Assembly (NCBI GenBank): GCA_036510975.1
Contig: DATCCY010000043.1
Coordinates: 1 to 8,312 of the forward strand
Direction of reading: 5' to 3'
From: Longivirga sp036510975
GTDB taxonomy: Bacteria > Actinomycetota > Actinomycetes > S36-B12 > CAIYMF01
Length of the DNA stretch: 8,312 bases
Shown: piece after piece, positions 1 to 5,665 of the stretch
How the letters are laid out: every line of letters begins with the position of its first letter
Numbering within the stretch: the first letter of the stretch is position 1
Position numbers and translations under genes: made by a program
The notes under the pieces: generated by a model
What the model was told of the DNA's origin: nothing
Databases searched by the model: none
Seen by the model: only the letters and a program-made list of their open reading frames with translations

Positions 1-114
1 CCCGATGCCCGCAGGCGCCGGCACCGTGAGCGACACCTCCTGCATCGACCCCGCACGGCGTCCCAGCTCTCGGGTGTCGAGCACGAGAGGGGATCGGGGG
101 TCGATCGTGGTCAG
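1..114 (-). CDS. DUF177/YceD family protein, N-terminal fragment (3' end beyond window)
   Basis: Reading leftward from 114, the frame gives (M)TTIDPRSPLVLDTRELGRR followed by AGSMQEVSLTVPAPAGIG, open to the window edge. The pattern PRSPLVLDTRELGRR-G-S is the typical opening of actinobacterial DUF177/YceD proteins. In most bacteria this gene lies directly before rpmF (ribosomal protein L32), and it has been linked to 23S rRNA maturation or L32 expression; rpmF itself is not visible here. Two starts are possible. A CTG at 114-112 has a GGAAGG ribosome-binding sequence 8 bases upstream and starts where relatives usually start. A GTG at 150-148 adds 12 residues but has GAGG only 2 bases away. I prefer the CTG with moderate confidence. 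The gene has its own promoter at 174-203 and the same orientation as the upstream sepIVA-like gene. Confidence 0.75.
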   Translation of the reverse strand, partial: MTTIDPRSPLVLDTRELGRRAGSMQEVSLTVPAPAGIG

Positions 115-173
115 GAGGTACGCCTTCCGGGGCCGGGCACGCTGGAGCACGGCCTCATGACGGCCGACACGCC

Positions 174-203
174 AGGGTAGCCGAGGGCGGCCCCTCGTCC
201 CAA
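174..203 (-). promoter_or_regulatory. Promoter of the YceD(-rpmF) transcript, TTGGGA-N18-TACCCT
   Basis: On the minus strand a -35-like TTGGGA lies at 203-198 and a -10-like TACCCT at 179-174, with an 18-base spacer. Transcription would start near 167, giving a leader of about 17 bases to the GTG at 150 or about 53 bases to the CTG at 114. Hexamers and spacer length are identical to the promoter read in front of rpmB at 7367-7396, which makes a chance match less likely. Start site inferred, not measured. Confidence 0.6.
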
Positions 204-223
204 AACGTCGCGCGGGGCCGACG
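202..223 (-). terminator. Weak candidate terminator after the sepIVA-like gene
   Basis: Downstream of the stop at 248, the minus strand has CGTCG (223-219), an 8-base loop and CGACG (210-206), followed at once by TTTT (205-202). The stem is only 5 bp. The T run overlaps the -35 of the next promoter, so terminator and promoter would be packed back to back. An alternative 7-bp pairing (CCTCGTC with GACGAGG, 193-199 and 220-226 on the plus strand) is also possible. Low confidence. Confidence 0.3.
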
Positions 224-237
224 AGGACCGACGAGGA
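218..237. repeat. Perfect 10-bp tandem duplication
   Basis: CCGACGAGGA occurs twice head to tail (218-227, 228-237) in the gap between the sepIVA-like stop and the YceD promoter. Either copy can pair with CCTCGTC at 193-199, so the duplication could affect folding of the transcript end. It may equally be simple slippage. Confidence 0.6.
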
Positions 238-247
238 CGTGGTGTCG

Positions 248-742
248 TCAGCCGGGCAGCGGCGTGTCGTCGACGGGACCGCCGAGGTCGTCGTAGTCCG
301 CACGGCCGCGGATCTTGTCCCGGCCCTTCTGGACCGCGGCGATGGTCTTGTGCAGCGCCACCTCGAAGTTGGCGAGCTTGGCGTCGACGTAGTCGTCGGT
401 CTCGCGGCGCATGCGCGTCGCCTCGGCGTCGGCGTCGGCCCGCACGGCGTCGGCCTCGGCGACGGCGGCGCGGTAGATCTCGTGCTCGCTGACGAGGGCT
501 CGGGCGTCCTCCTGCGCCTGCGCCAGGATCTGGTCGGCCTCGACCCGTGCCGCGGCGACGATGTCCTCGCGGTCGGCGAGCACGTCGTCGGCGGCCGCCA
601 GGGAGTCGGGCAGCAGGGCGCGCACGTCGTCGAGCAGGTCGAGCACCTGCCCTCGGTTGACCAGGCACGAGGCCGACATCGGCATCGCGCGGGCGTTCTC
701 CACGAGGGAGGAGACTTCGTCGAGCTTGTCGTGGACGTCCAC
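248..742 (-). CDS. sepIVA: SepIVA-like DivIVA-domain septation protein (short form)
   Basis: The 164-residue product resembles mycobacterial SepIVA (Rv2927c family), a DivIVA-domain protein of the division septum. The N-terminal block SLVENARAMPMSASCLVNRGQVLDLLDD (residues 12-39) matches the family's EEARG-PM-A-C-V-RG-VL-LIDD signature. Residues about 48-115 are an Ala/Glu/Asp/Arg-rich coiled coil (repeated AD, AEA and RxE steps), and the tail DDYVDAKLANFEVAL (117-130) matches the conserved D-YVDNKLAEFE block. I chose the GTG at 742 because AAGGA lies 5 bases upstream and MDVHDKLDE aligns with relatives. An in-frame GTG at 781 overlaps the coaD stop (GTGA) but would add 13 unconserved residues. 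From memory the mycobacterial protein is about 245 residues, so the central coiled coil is much shorter here. No membrane segment. Last gene of the operon, 35 bases after coaD. Confidence 0.85.
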   Translation of the reverse strand: MDVHDKLDEVSSLVENARAMPMSASCLVNRGQVLDLLDDVRALLPDSLAAADDVLADREDIVAAARVEADQILAQAQEDARALVSEHEIYRAAVAEADAVRADADAEATRMRRETDDYVDAKLANFEVALHKTIAAVQKGRDKIRGRADYDDLGGPVDDTPLPG

Positions 743-777
743 GGTGGTCCTTCGTTCGGTCGGAGGCTCGCGCGAGG

Positions 778-1269
778 TCACGAACCGGGCGTGCCCTCCT
801 CGATCCGCTCGAGCAGCCGGGCGAGCACGGAGTCCGGCAGGAGGCCGGACGCGTCACCACCGTACGTCGCCACCTCCTTGATCAGGCTCGAGGACAGGTA
901 GCTGTAGAGCGGGTTCGTGCTCACGAAGAGGGTCTCGACGCCCGCGAGGCGGTAGTTCATCTGCGCCATCTGCAGCTCGTAGTCGAAGTCGCTGACGGCC
1001 CGCAGTCCCTTGACGATCGCGGAGATCTCGTGGTTCCGGCAGTAGTCGACCAGCAGCCCGTGGAAGGAGTCCACGACGATGTTGGGGTGCGGCGCGACGA
1101 CCTCGCGGAGCATCTCGATCCGCTCGTCGACGGTGAACATGCTGCTCTTGGTCTTGTTCACCAGCACTCCGACGACGACCTCGTCGAACTGGTCCGCAGC
1201 GCGCACGAACACGTCGAGGTGCCCGTAGGTGACGGGGTCGAAGGACCCGGGACACACGGCCTTGCGCAC
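778..1269 (-). CDS. coaD: Phosphopantetheine adenylyltransferase
   Basis: CoaD transfers AMP from ATP to 4'-phosphopantetheine to give dephospho-CoA, the fourth step of coenzyme A synthesis; the enzyme is a cytoplasmic hexamer. The 163-residue length is normal (about 160). Visible signatures are the nucleotidyltransferase opening PGSFDPVTYGHLDV (residues 7-20, with the HxGH-type motif ending in H17), IVKGLRAVSDFDYELQMAQMN in the middle, and the C-terminal YLSSSLIKEVATYGGD carrying the SSxxxKE block. The GTG start has a strong GAGGAGG (1281-1275) 5 bases upstream. It follows rsmD after 31 bases, the usual rsmD-coaD pairing. The gene is essential in most bacteria, which matters because it lies downstream of a toxin-antitoxin module in the same transcription direction. 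Confidence 0.97.
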   Translation of the reverse strand: MRKAVCPGSFDPVTYGHLDVFVRAADQFDEVVVGVLVNKTKSSMFTVDERIEMLREVVAPHPNIVVDSFHGLLVDYCRNHEISAIVKGLRAVSDFDYELQMAQMNYRLAGVETLFVSTNPLYSYLSSSLIKEVATYGGDASGLLPDSVLARLLERIEEGTPGS

Positions 1270-1300
1270 GCGGACCTCCTCGCGGTGCCGGGACCCCGGA

Positions 1301-1897
1301 CTACGCCGAACCGGCGCCGCGACCGTACCAAAGCGCCGCCCTCACGCGGGTGCCGCCGTAGTCCCTGTCGCGACCGGGTTCGAAACCGACGGGCCACTCG
1401 AAGCCGGTCCCCCGCCGCGGATTCTCGCGCTCGACGACGACGAGCGAGCCGTCGTCGAGCCAGCCGTGCTCGCCGAGGCCGGCGAGAACGCCCTCGACGA
1501 CCTCGTCGGCCACGTCGTAGGGCGGGTCGAGGAACGCGACGTCGTACGGCGCGACCGCCGACGGCGGTGGCGCGAACGAGGTGAGGGAGGTCACGTCGGC
1601 GGCGAGGGCCACGGCGTTCGGCAGTCCCACGGTGGCGATGTTGGCCTTCACGACCTCGAGGGCCTTGCGGTCCCTCTCGACGAGCAGAACGTGCGACGCC
1701 CCGCGTGAGAGCGCCTCGAGCCCGATGGCACCGGAGCCGGCGTAGAGGTCGACGAGCCGGGTGCCGCCGAGAGCGCCGACCTGCGACTCGATGGAGCTGA
1801 ACAGTGCCTCGCGCACGCGGTCCGAGGTCGGGCGTACGCCGGCCTGGGGCACGGCGATGCGCCGGCCGCGCGCCGACCCGGCGATGATCCGCGTCAC
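1301..1897 (-). CDS. rsmD: 16S rRNA (guanine(966)-N2)-methyltransferase
   Basis: RsmD methylates N2 of G966 of 16S rRNA using S-adenosylmethionine during small-subunit assembly. The 198-residue product starts VTRIIAGSARGRRIAVP, followed by RPTSDRVREALFSSI (22-36), the family's hallmark N-terminus. The SAM-binding motif I is DLYAGSGAIGLEALSRGA (50-67), the acidic end of strand 2 is VERD (73-76), and the catalytic motif IV is LDPPY (123-127). The GTG start at 1897 overlaps the TGA stop of the Doc toxin (GTGA). There is no clear ribosome-binding sequence of its own, so translation is probably coupled to the toxin. The stop is TAG at 1303-1301, 31 bases before coaD. In related genomes rsmD follows recG more or less directly; here four-gene spacing is created by the hydrolase and the toxin-antitoxin pair. 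Confidence 0.96.
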   Translation of the reverse strand: MTRIIAGSARGRRIAVPQAGVRPTSDRVREALFSSIESQVGALGGTRLVDLYAGSGAIGLEALSRGASHVLLVERDRKALEVVKANIATVGLPNAVALAADVTSLTSFAPPPSAVAPYDVAFLDPPYDVADEVVEGVLAGLGEHGWLDDGSLVVVERENPRRGTGFEWPVGFEPGRDRDYGGTRVRAALWYGRGAGSA

Positions 1898-2277
1898 GAC
1901 GTGACACCGGCCCGAGCCTCGAGCCACAGGGACATCGCCGCGATCTCGGTGATCTCGCCGGCCGCCACTCCCATGACGAACGCGAACGCGTCGTCGTGGT
2001 CCGCGCGCAGGTCGAGGCCGTTGAGCACGTAGAAGAGGCGGACGGCCACCCAGCCGAGTCGCTTGTTGCCGTCGACGAGGGCGTGGTTGCGCACGAGCGA
2101 GTGCAGCAGCGCCGCCGCCTTGTCGTGGATCCCGGGGTAGGCGTCCGCACCGAAGACCGTCGCCTTCGGCCGGGCGAGCGCCGACTCCAGCAAGCCGTAG
2201 TCCCGGACCTCGGGCGTGCGACCGACCGCCGCCTCGGCCGCCGCCAACAGGTCGTCGAGGCTCAGGAAGGCGATCAC
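1894..2277 (-). CDS. doc: Doc/Fic family toxin of a type II toxin-antitoxin module
   Basis: A 127-residue Fic-fold protein of the Doc ('death on curing') type. The core reads HSLVRNHALVDGNKRLGW (residues 59-76), with H65, D69, G70, N71, K72 and R73 of the HxFx(D/N)GNKR motif. The aromatic position of the motif is Leu67, a common variant in actinobacterial Doc proteins. Upstream are the usual GLLESALARPKATVFG (28-43) and YPGIHDKAAALL (47-58) blocks. In the characterised P1 Doc the Lys variant motif makes it a kinase that phosphorylates EF-Tu and stops translation; activity here is inferred from the motif. The GTG start overlaps the antitoxin stop (GTGA, 2277-2274), and its own stop overlaps the rsmD start. 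No truncation or missing catalytic residue is seen, so it looks intact. Confidence 0.93.
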   Translation of the reverse strand: MIAFLSLDDLLAAAEAAVGRTPEVRDYGLLESALARPKATVFGADAYPGIHDKAAALLHSLVRNHALVDGNKRLGWVAVRLFYVLNGLDLRADHDDAFAFVMGVAAGEITEIAAMSLWLEARAGVTS

Positions 2278-2474
2278 ACCGAGCCGAGGCGGTCGAGCAG
2301 TGCGGCGTCCTCCCGCACGATGTGCGCCAGCGCTTCGTCGCGACGGGCAGTGTGTCGCCCCGTGTACTCGCGGATCGCCTCGCGGGCAACCTCCTGCATG
2401 CTGCGGTTCTCCGCCTCGGCGGTGAGTCGCAACTGCTCGGTCTCCTCGTCGGTGAGGCGCAGGGTCATGGCCAT
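2274..2474 (-). CDS. Ribbon-helix-helix antitoxin paired with the Doc toxin
   Basis: A 66-residue protein beginning MAMTLRLTDEETEQLRLTAE. Residues 3-8 (MTLRLT) form the expected DNA-binding beta strand, followed by two amphipathic helices (about 9-21 and 27-40, with NRSMQEVAREAIREY), as in CopG/MetJ-type repressors. The C-terminal tail HTARRDEALAHIVREDAALLDRLG is the likely toxin-binding part. The partner is a ribbon-helix-helix protein rather than a classical Phd antitoxin. ATGs occur at 2474 and 2468; no ribosome-binding sequence precedes either, and a promoter ending 5 bases before 2474 suggests a leaderless message. The dimer probably neutralises the toxin and represses its own promoter through the TGGTA repeats at 2481-2496. 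It follows the hydrolase after 50 bases. Confidence 0.88.
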   Translation of the reverse strand: MAMTLRLTDEETEQLRLTAEAENRSMQEVAREAIREYTGRHTARRDEALAHIVREDAALLDRLGSV

Positions 2475-2479
2475 GAGGG

Positions 2480-2508
2480 ATGGTACCGCCGTGGTATCAC
2501 CCTGACCA
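2480..2508 (-). promoter_or_regulatory. Putative leaderless promoter of the toxin-antitoxin module
   Basis: In the 50-base gap after the hydrolase, the minus strand carries TGGTCA (2508-2503, 4 of 6 matches to TTGACA), a 17-base spacer and TACCAT (2485-2480, fits TAnnnT). The first antitoxin ATG (2474) is 6 bases past the -10, where transcription should start, and no Shine-Dalgarno sequence is present. Together these suggest a leaderless transcript. Prediction only. Confidence 0.5.
2481..2496. promoter_or_regulatory. Candidate antitoxin operator (two TGGTA half-sites)
   Basis: TGGTA occurs at 2481-2485 and 2492-2496 on the plus strand, 11 bp apart, about one helical turn. The pair overlaps the -10 and the spacer of the predicted module promoter. 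Ribbon-helix-helix dimers bind 5-6-bp half-sites at roughly this spacing, so this is a reasonable autoregulatory operator. The role is inferred from position. Confidence 0.4.
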
Positions 2509-2524
2509 GCGCGAATCCGCGGGC

Positions 2525-3400
2525 TCAGCCTCGGGCCAGCAGGTCGTCGACGATCTCGGCGGCGCGCCCGACCCCGATGGACAGATGGCCGTCGCCGGGG
2601 AGCAGGCGTGCGCGCACCCCAGGGATCGCGGCCGCGAGCCACTCGCCGTGGGCGAAGGGGACCATGAGGTCGTCGCTGCCCTGCCACACGGTGGCCGGCA
2701 CCTCGATCGAGCCGAGGTCGAAGCCCCACGGCCGCGTGAAGGCGAGGTCGTCATCGACCCAGCCGTCGATCGACACGGACACCGCCTCGCGGAACGAGAG
2801 GGCGAGGTCGTCGCCGAACGGGCCGAGCAGGTGGAGGCGATCGACCGCGGGCAGCAGCGAGGCCATCGTCGCCACGATGCCGTCGGCTTGCACCGTGCGC
2901 AGCTGCGCGCCCTGCGGCTCGAGGTAGTCACGGACGGCTGCCTCCCCCTCGAGCGAGGCGCCGAACTCGTCGAGGTTGTCCTGGCCCATGCCCGCGAACC
3001 AGTCGAGCGACCCCTGCGACTCGACGTAGGGCGCGACGCCCGCCAGCGACGCGACGGCGCGGAGACGCTGGGGAAGCAGGGCCGCGCACGCGAGCACGTG
3101 CGGACCGCCGCCGGACCCGCCGACGGCGTAGGCCGACTCGATGCCGAGGTGGTCGAGCACCTCGGCGGCATCGGAGACGCTGTCGGCGACGCTGCGCCCG
3201 GGCCGGCGCGAGGACGTGGCGTAGCCGGCGCGCGACCAGGAGACCAGCCGCATCCCTCGAGCCAGCGCCGCAGCGCCGATGTCGCTCGGCACGGCGCCGC
3301 TGCTCGGGGTCCCATGGATGTAGACGAGCGCGGGCGCGTCGGTGGGCCCGGCGAGCCGCAGGTCGAGGGTGCGTCCGTCCGCGAGCACGATGTCGGTCAC
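2525..3400 (-). CDS. Alpha/beta-fold hydrolase of unknown substrate
   Basis: A 291-residue serine hydrolase of the alpha/beta fold. The oxyanion-hole motif is HGTP (29-32). The nucleophile elbow is GGSGGG with Ser96 in a G-x-S-x-G context (94-98). The acid is probably Asp244 in GSDDLMVP (241-248), and the base His272 in GDGHLS (269-274). SWSRAGYATSSRRPGRSVADSVSD (54-77) is the usual stretch before the elbow in proline-iminopeptidase/epoxide-hydrolase-like families. A cap region lies at about 130-230. There is no signal peptide, so it is cytoplasmic. The GTG start overlaps the recG stop (GTGA, 3400-3397), with GGAG 5 bases upstream. Substrate cannot be read from the sequence; the link to recG may be only co-expression. 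It is an accessory gene in an otherwise conserved operon. Confidence 0.9.
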   Translation of the reverse strand: MTDIVLADGRTLDLRLAGPTDAPALVYIHGTPSSGAVPSDIGAAALARGMRLVSWSRAGYATSSRRPGRSVADSVSDAAEVLDHLGIESAYAVGGSGGGPHVLACAALLPQRLRAVASLAGVAPYVESQGSLDWFAGMGQDNLDEFGASLEGEAAVRDYLEPQGAQLRTVQADGIVATMASLLPAVDRLHLLGPFGDDLALSFREAVSVSIDGWVDDDLAFTRPWGFDLGSIEVPATVWQGSDDLMVPFAHGEWLAAAIPGVRARLLPGDGHLSIGVGRAAEIVDDLLARG

Positions 3401-5661
3401 GACTTCTCCAGGTAGTCGGCGCGCTCCTCGTCGAGGAGGGCGGCCACGGCACGGGCGAGCGCGGGGACCGTCGCGAGGTCAGGATCGCGCAGGACGAGCG
3501 ACGTCGCCTCCTCGCGCGAGGCCACGATGACGTCCTCGTCGCGCAGCACGGCGAGCATGCGCAGCGACGATCGGCTCCCCGACTGCGACGCCCCGAGCAC
3601 GTCACCCTCGCGGCGCTGCTCGAGGTCGATCCGCGAGAGCTCGAACCCGTCCGACGTGGCGGCCACCGCGTCGAGGCGCTGGCGCGCCGGGGTGCCCGGC
3701 GGCATCTCCGTCACGAGCAGGCACAGACCCGCGTGAGCGCCTCTGCCGATGCGACCGCGCAGCTGGTGCAGCTGGGAGACGCCGAAGCGGTCGGCGTCCA
3801 TCACGACCATCACCGTCGCGTTCGGCACGTCGACGCCGACCTCGACCACGGTGGTGGAGAGAAGGACGTCGATGCCGTCGGGTGACGACGGTCCGGCGGC
3901 GAACCGCCGCATGGCGTCGTCCTTGTCGGCGGGGCTCATGCGCCCGTGCAGCACCCCCACCCGCAGTCCCGTCAAGGGACCGTCCGTGAGGCGGTCGACC
4001 CACTCGAGCACGGCGAGCGGCGGGCGCCGCTTCTCCGTCGCGGCCGGGTCCGTCGGCACGTCGGTGTCCTCGCCCTCGGCGCCGTCGCCACCGATGCGGG
4101 GGAAGACGACGTAGGCCTGGCGGCCCTCGGCCACGTGCTGCTGGATCCGCTCCCAGGCGGCGGCGAGGTAGGTGGGCTTCTCCGTCACCGGCACCACGTG
4201 GGTGGCGATCGGCGAGCGCCCCGCCGGCAGCTCGGTCAGGGTCGACACCTCGAGGTCGCCGAACACGGTCATCGCCACGGTGCGCGGGATCGGGGTCGCG
4301 GTCATGACGAGCACGTGGGGGCGGTTGTCGTCACGGGCCTTGGCCGCGAGCGCGGCCCGCTGCTCGACCCCGAAGCGGTGCTGCTCGTCAACCACGACGA
4401 GGCCGAGGTCGAAGAACTGCACCTTCTCCTCGAGCAGCGCATGGGTGCCGATGACGATGCCGGCCTCGCCGGAGGCGATGTCGAGCATCGCCTGACGCCG
4501 TCGCGCGGTCGACGCCGAGCCGGTGAGCAGGGCGACACCGGTGCCCTGGTCGGAGCCCCCCAGCAGGCCGCGCTCGGCCAGCGGACCGAGCATGGCCGTG
4601 ATCGAGCGATGGTGCTGCTGGGCGAGGACCTCGGTGGGTGCGAGCAGCACGGCCTGCCCGCCGGAGTCGACCACGGTGAGCATCGCGCGCAGGGCGACGA
4701 CGGTCTTGCCCGAGCCGACCTCGCCCTGCAGCAGCCGGTGCATCGGGTGGGTGCGGCCGAGGTCCCCGGCGATCGTGCGCCCGACCTCGAGCTGCCCGTC
4801 GGTCAGGGTGAACGGCAACCGCGCCTCGAACGCCTCGAGCAGTCCCTCCCCCGTGGCCGAGCGCGGCACCGCGGGCAGCGCCGCGGCCGCGACCCGACGC
4901 TGCGCGAGCACGGTCTGCAGGACGAATGCCTCGTCCCAGCGCAGCCTGGTGCGGGCAGCCGTGACGTCGTCCCTCGAGTCGGGACGATGGATCGCCCGCA
5001 GGGCCCCGGGCAGGTCTGGCAGGCCGTAGCGGATGCGCGTGGCGGGCGGGATCGGGTCCTCGAGCTGCTCGGGCAGCTGGTCGAGCACGATGTCGACGGC
5101 GCTGGCGATCTTCCACGAGGCCATCTGCGCGGTGGCGGGATAGACCGGGATGAGCGCGCCGGCGTAGCGCAGGACCGACTCGTCCGCGGTCGGCATGTCG
5201 TCGAGCGCGGACACGCCCTCGGGCGGCAGCGCGGTGTCAGGCAGCAGGACGTAGTCCGGGTGGGTGAGCTGGCGGCTGCGGTTGAACACCGTCACCTTGC
5301 CGCTGAAGAGCCCGACGCGTCCTTCCCGCAGCTCCTTGGCGCGCCACGACTGCTTGAAGAAGGTGAGGGTGAGGTTGCCGGTGCCATCGGTGACGACGAC
5401 CTCGAGCCGGTCCGCGCGGCGACCGGTGCGGCGGTCGACGTAGGACCTGGTGTCGACCTTCTGCACGCGGGCCATCACCGTGACGTGCTCGTCGACCTCG
5501 AGGGCGGCGAGGTCGGTCAGCTGGCCGCGCTCGGCGTAGCGGCGGGGGTAGTGGCGCAGCAGGTCCTCGACGCTGCGCAGCCCGAGTCCGGTGTCGAGGG
5601 CCTTGGCGGTCGCGGCACCGAGGACGTTCTTGAGGCTGTCGGTGAGTCGGAGCTCGGCCAC
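3397..5661 (-). CDS. recG: ATP-dependent DNA helicase RecG
   Basis: RecG remodels stalled replication forks and branch-migrates Holliday junctions. The 754-residue product is slightly long for the family (about 690-740), with an extra Asp/Glu-rich loop near 526-545. The N-terminal wedge/OB domain spans about 50-150 (RYAERGQLTDLAALEVDEHV is its start). Helicase motifs are GEVGSGKT (313-320, Walker A), VVDEQHRFGVEQR (423-435, DEQH box), MTATPIPRT (453-461), VVEVGVDVPNA (605-615) and QLRGRIGRG (633-641, motif VI). The C-terminal block LGASQSG (689-695) is RecG-specific. I chose the GTG at 5661 (VAELRLTDSLKNVLG) because that is where relatives begin and GGAG lies 7 bases upstream. An open frame continues to 5796 but runs into the upstream gene. 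Only 4 bases separate it from the fakA-like stop, so co-transcription is very likely. Confidence 0.97.
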   Translation of the reverse strand: MAELRLTDSLKNVLGAATAKALDTGLGLRSVEDLLRHYPRRYAERGQLTDLAALEVDEHVTVMARVQKVDTRSYVDRRTGRRADRLEVVVTDGTGNLTLTFFKQSWRAKELREGRVGLFSGKVTVFNRSRQLTHPDYVLLPDTALPPEGVSALDDMPTADESVLRYAGALIPVYPATAQMASWKIASAVDIVLDQLPEQLEDPIPPATRIRYGLPDLPGALRAIHRPDSRDDVTAARTRLRWDEAFVLQTVLAQRRVAAAALPAVPRSATGEGLLEAFEARLPFTLTDGQLEVGRTIAGDLGRTHPMHRLLQGEVGSGKTVVALRAMLTVVDSGGQAVLLAPTEVLAQQHHRSITAMLGPLAERGLLGGSDQGTGVALLTGSASTARRRQAMLDIASGEAGIVIGTHALLEEKVQFFDLGLVVVDEQHRFGVEQRAALAAKARDDNRPHVLVMTATPIPRTVAMTVFGDLEVSTLTELPAGRSPIATHVVPVTEKPTYLAAAWERIQQHVAEGRQAYVVFPRIGGDGAEGEDTDVPTDPAATEKRRPPLAVLEWVDRLTDGPLTGLRVGVLHGRMSPADKDDAMRRFAAGPSSPDGIDVLLSTTVVEVGVDVPNATVMVVMDADRFGVSQLHQLRGRIGRGAHAGLCLLVTEMPPGTPARQRLDAVAATSDGFELSRIDLEQRREGDVLGASQSGSRSSLRMLAVLRDEDVIVASREEATSLVLRDPDLATVPALARAVAALLDEERADYLEKS

Positions 5662-5665
5662 GTGC

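Noticed and set aside
2475..2729. Upstream extension of the antitoxin frame into the hydrolase gene
   Set aside because: It lies inside the 3' end of the hydrolase with Arg/Pro/Gly-rich sequence; the RHH domain begins exactly at the 2474/2468 ATGs.
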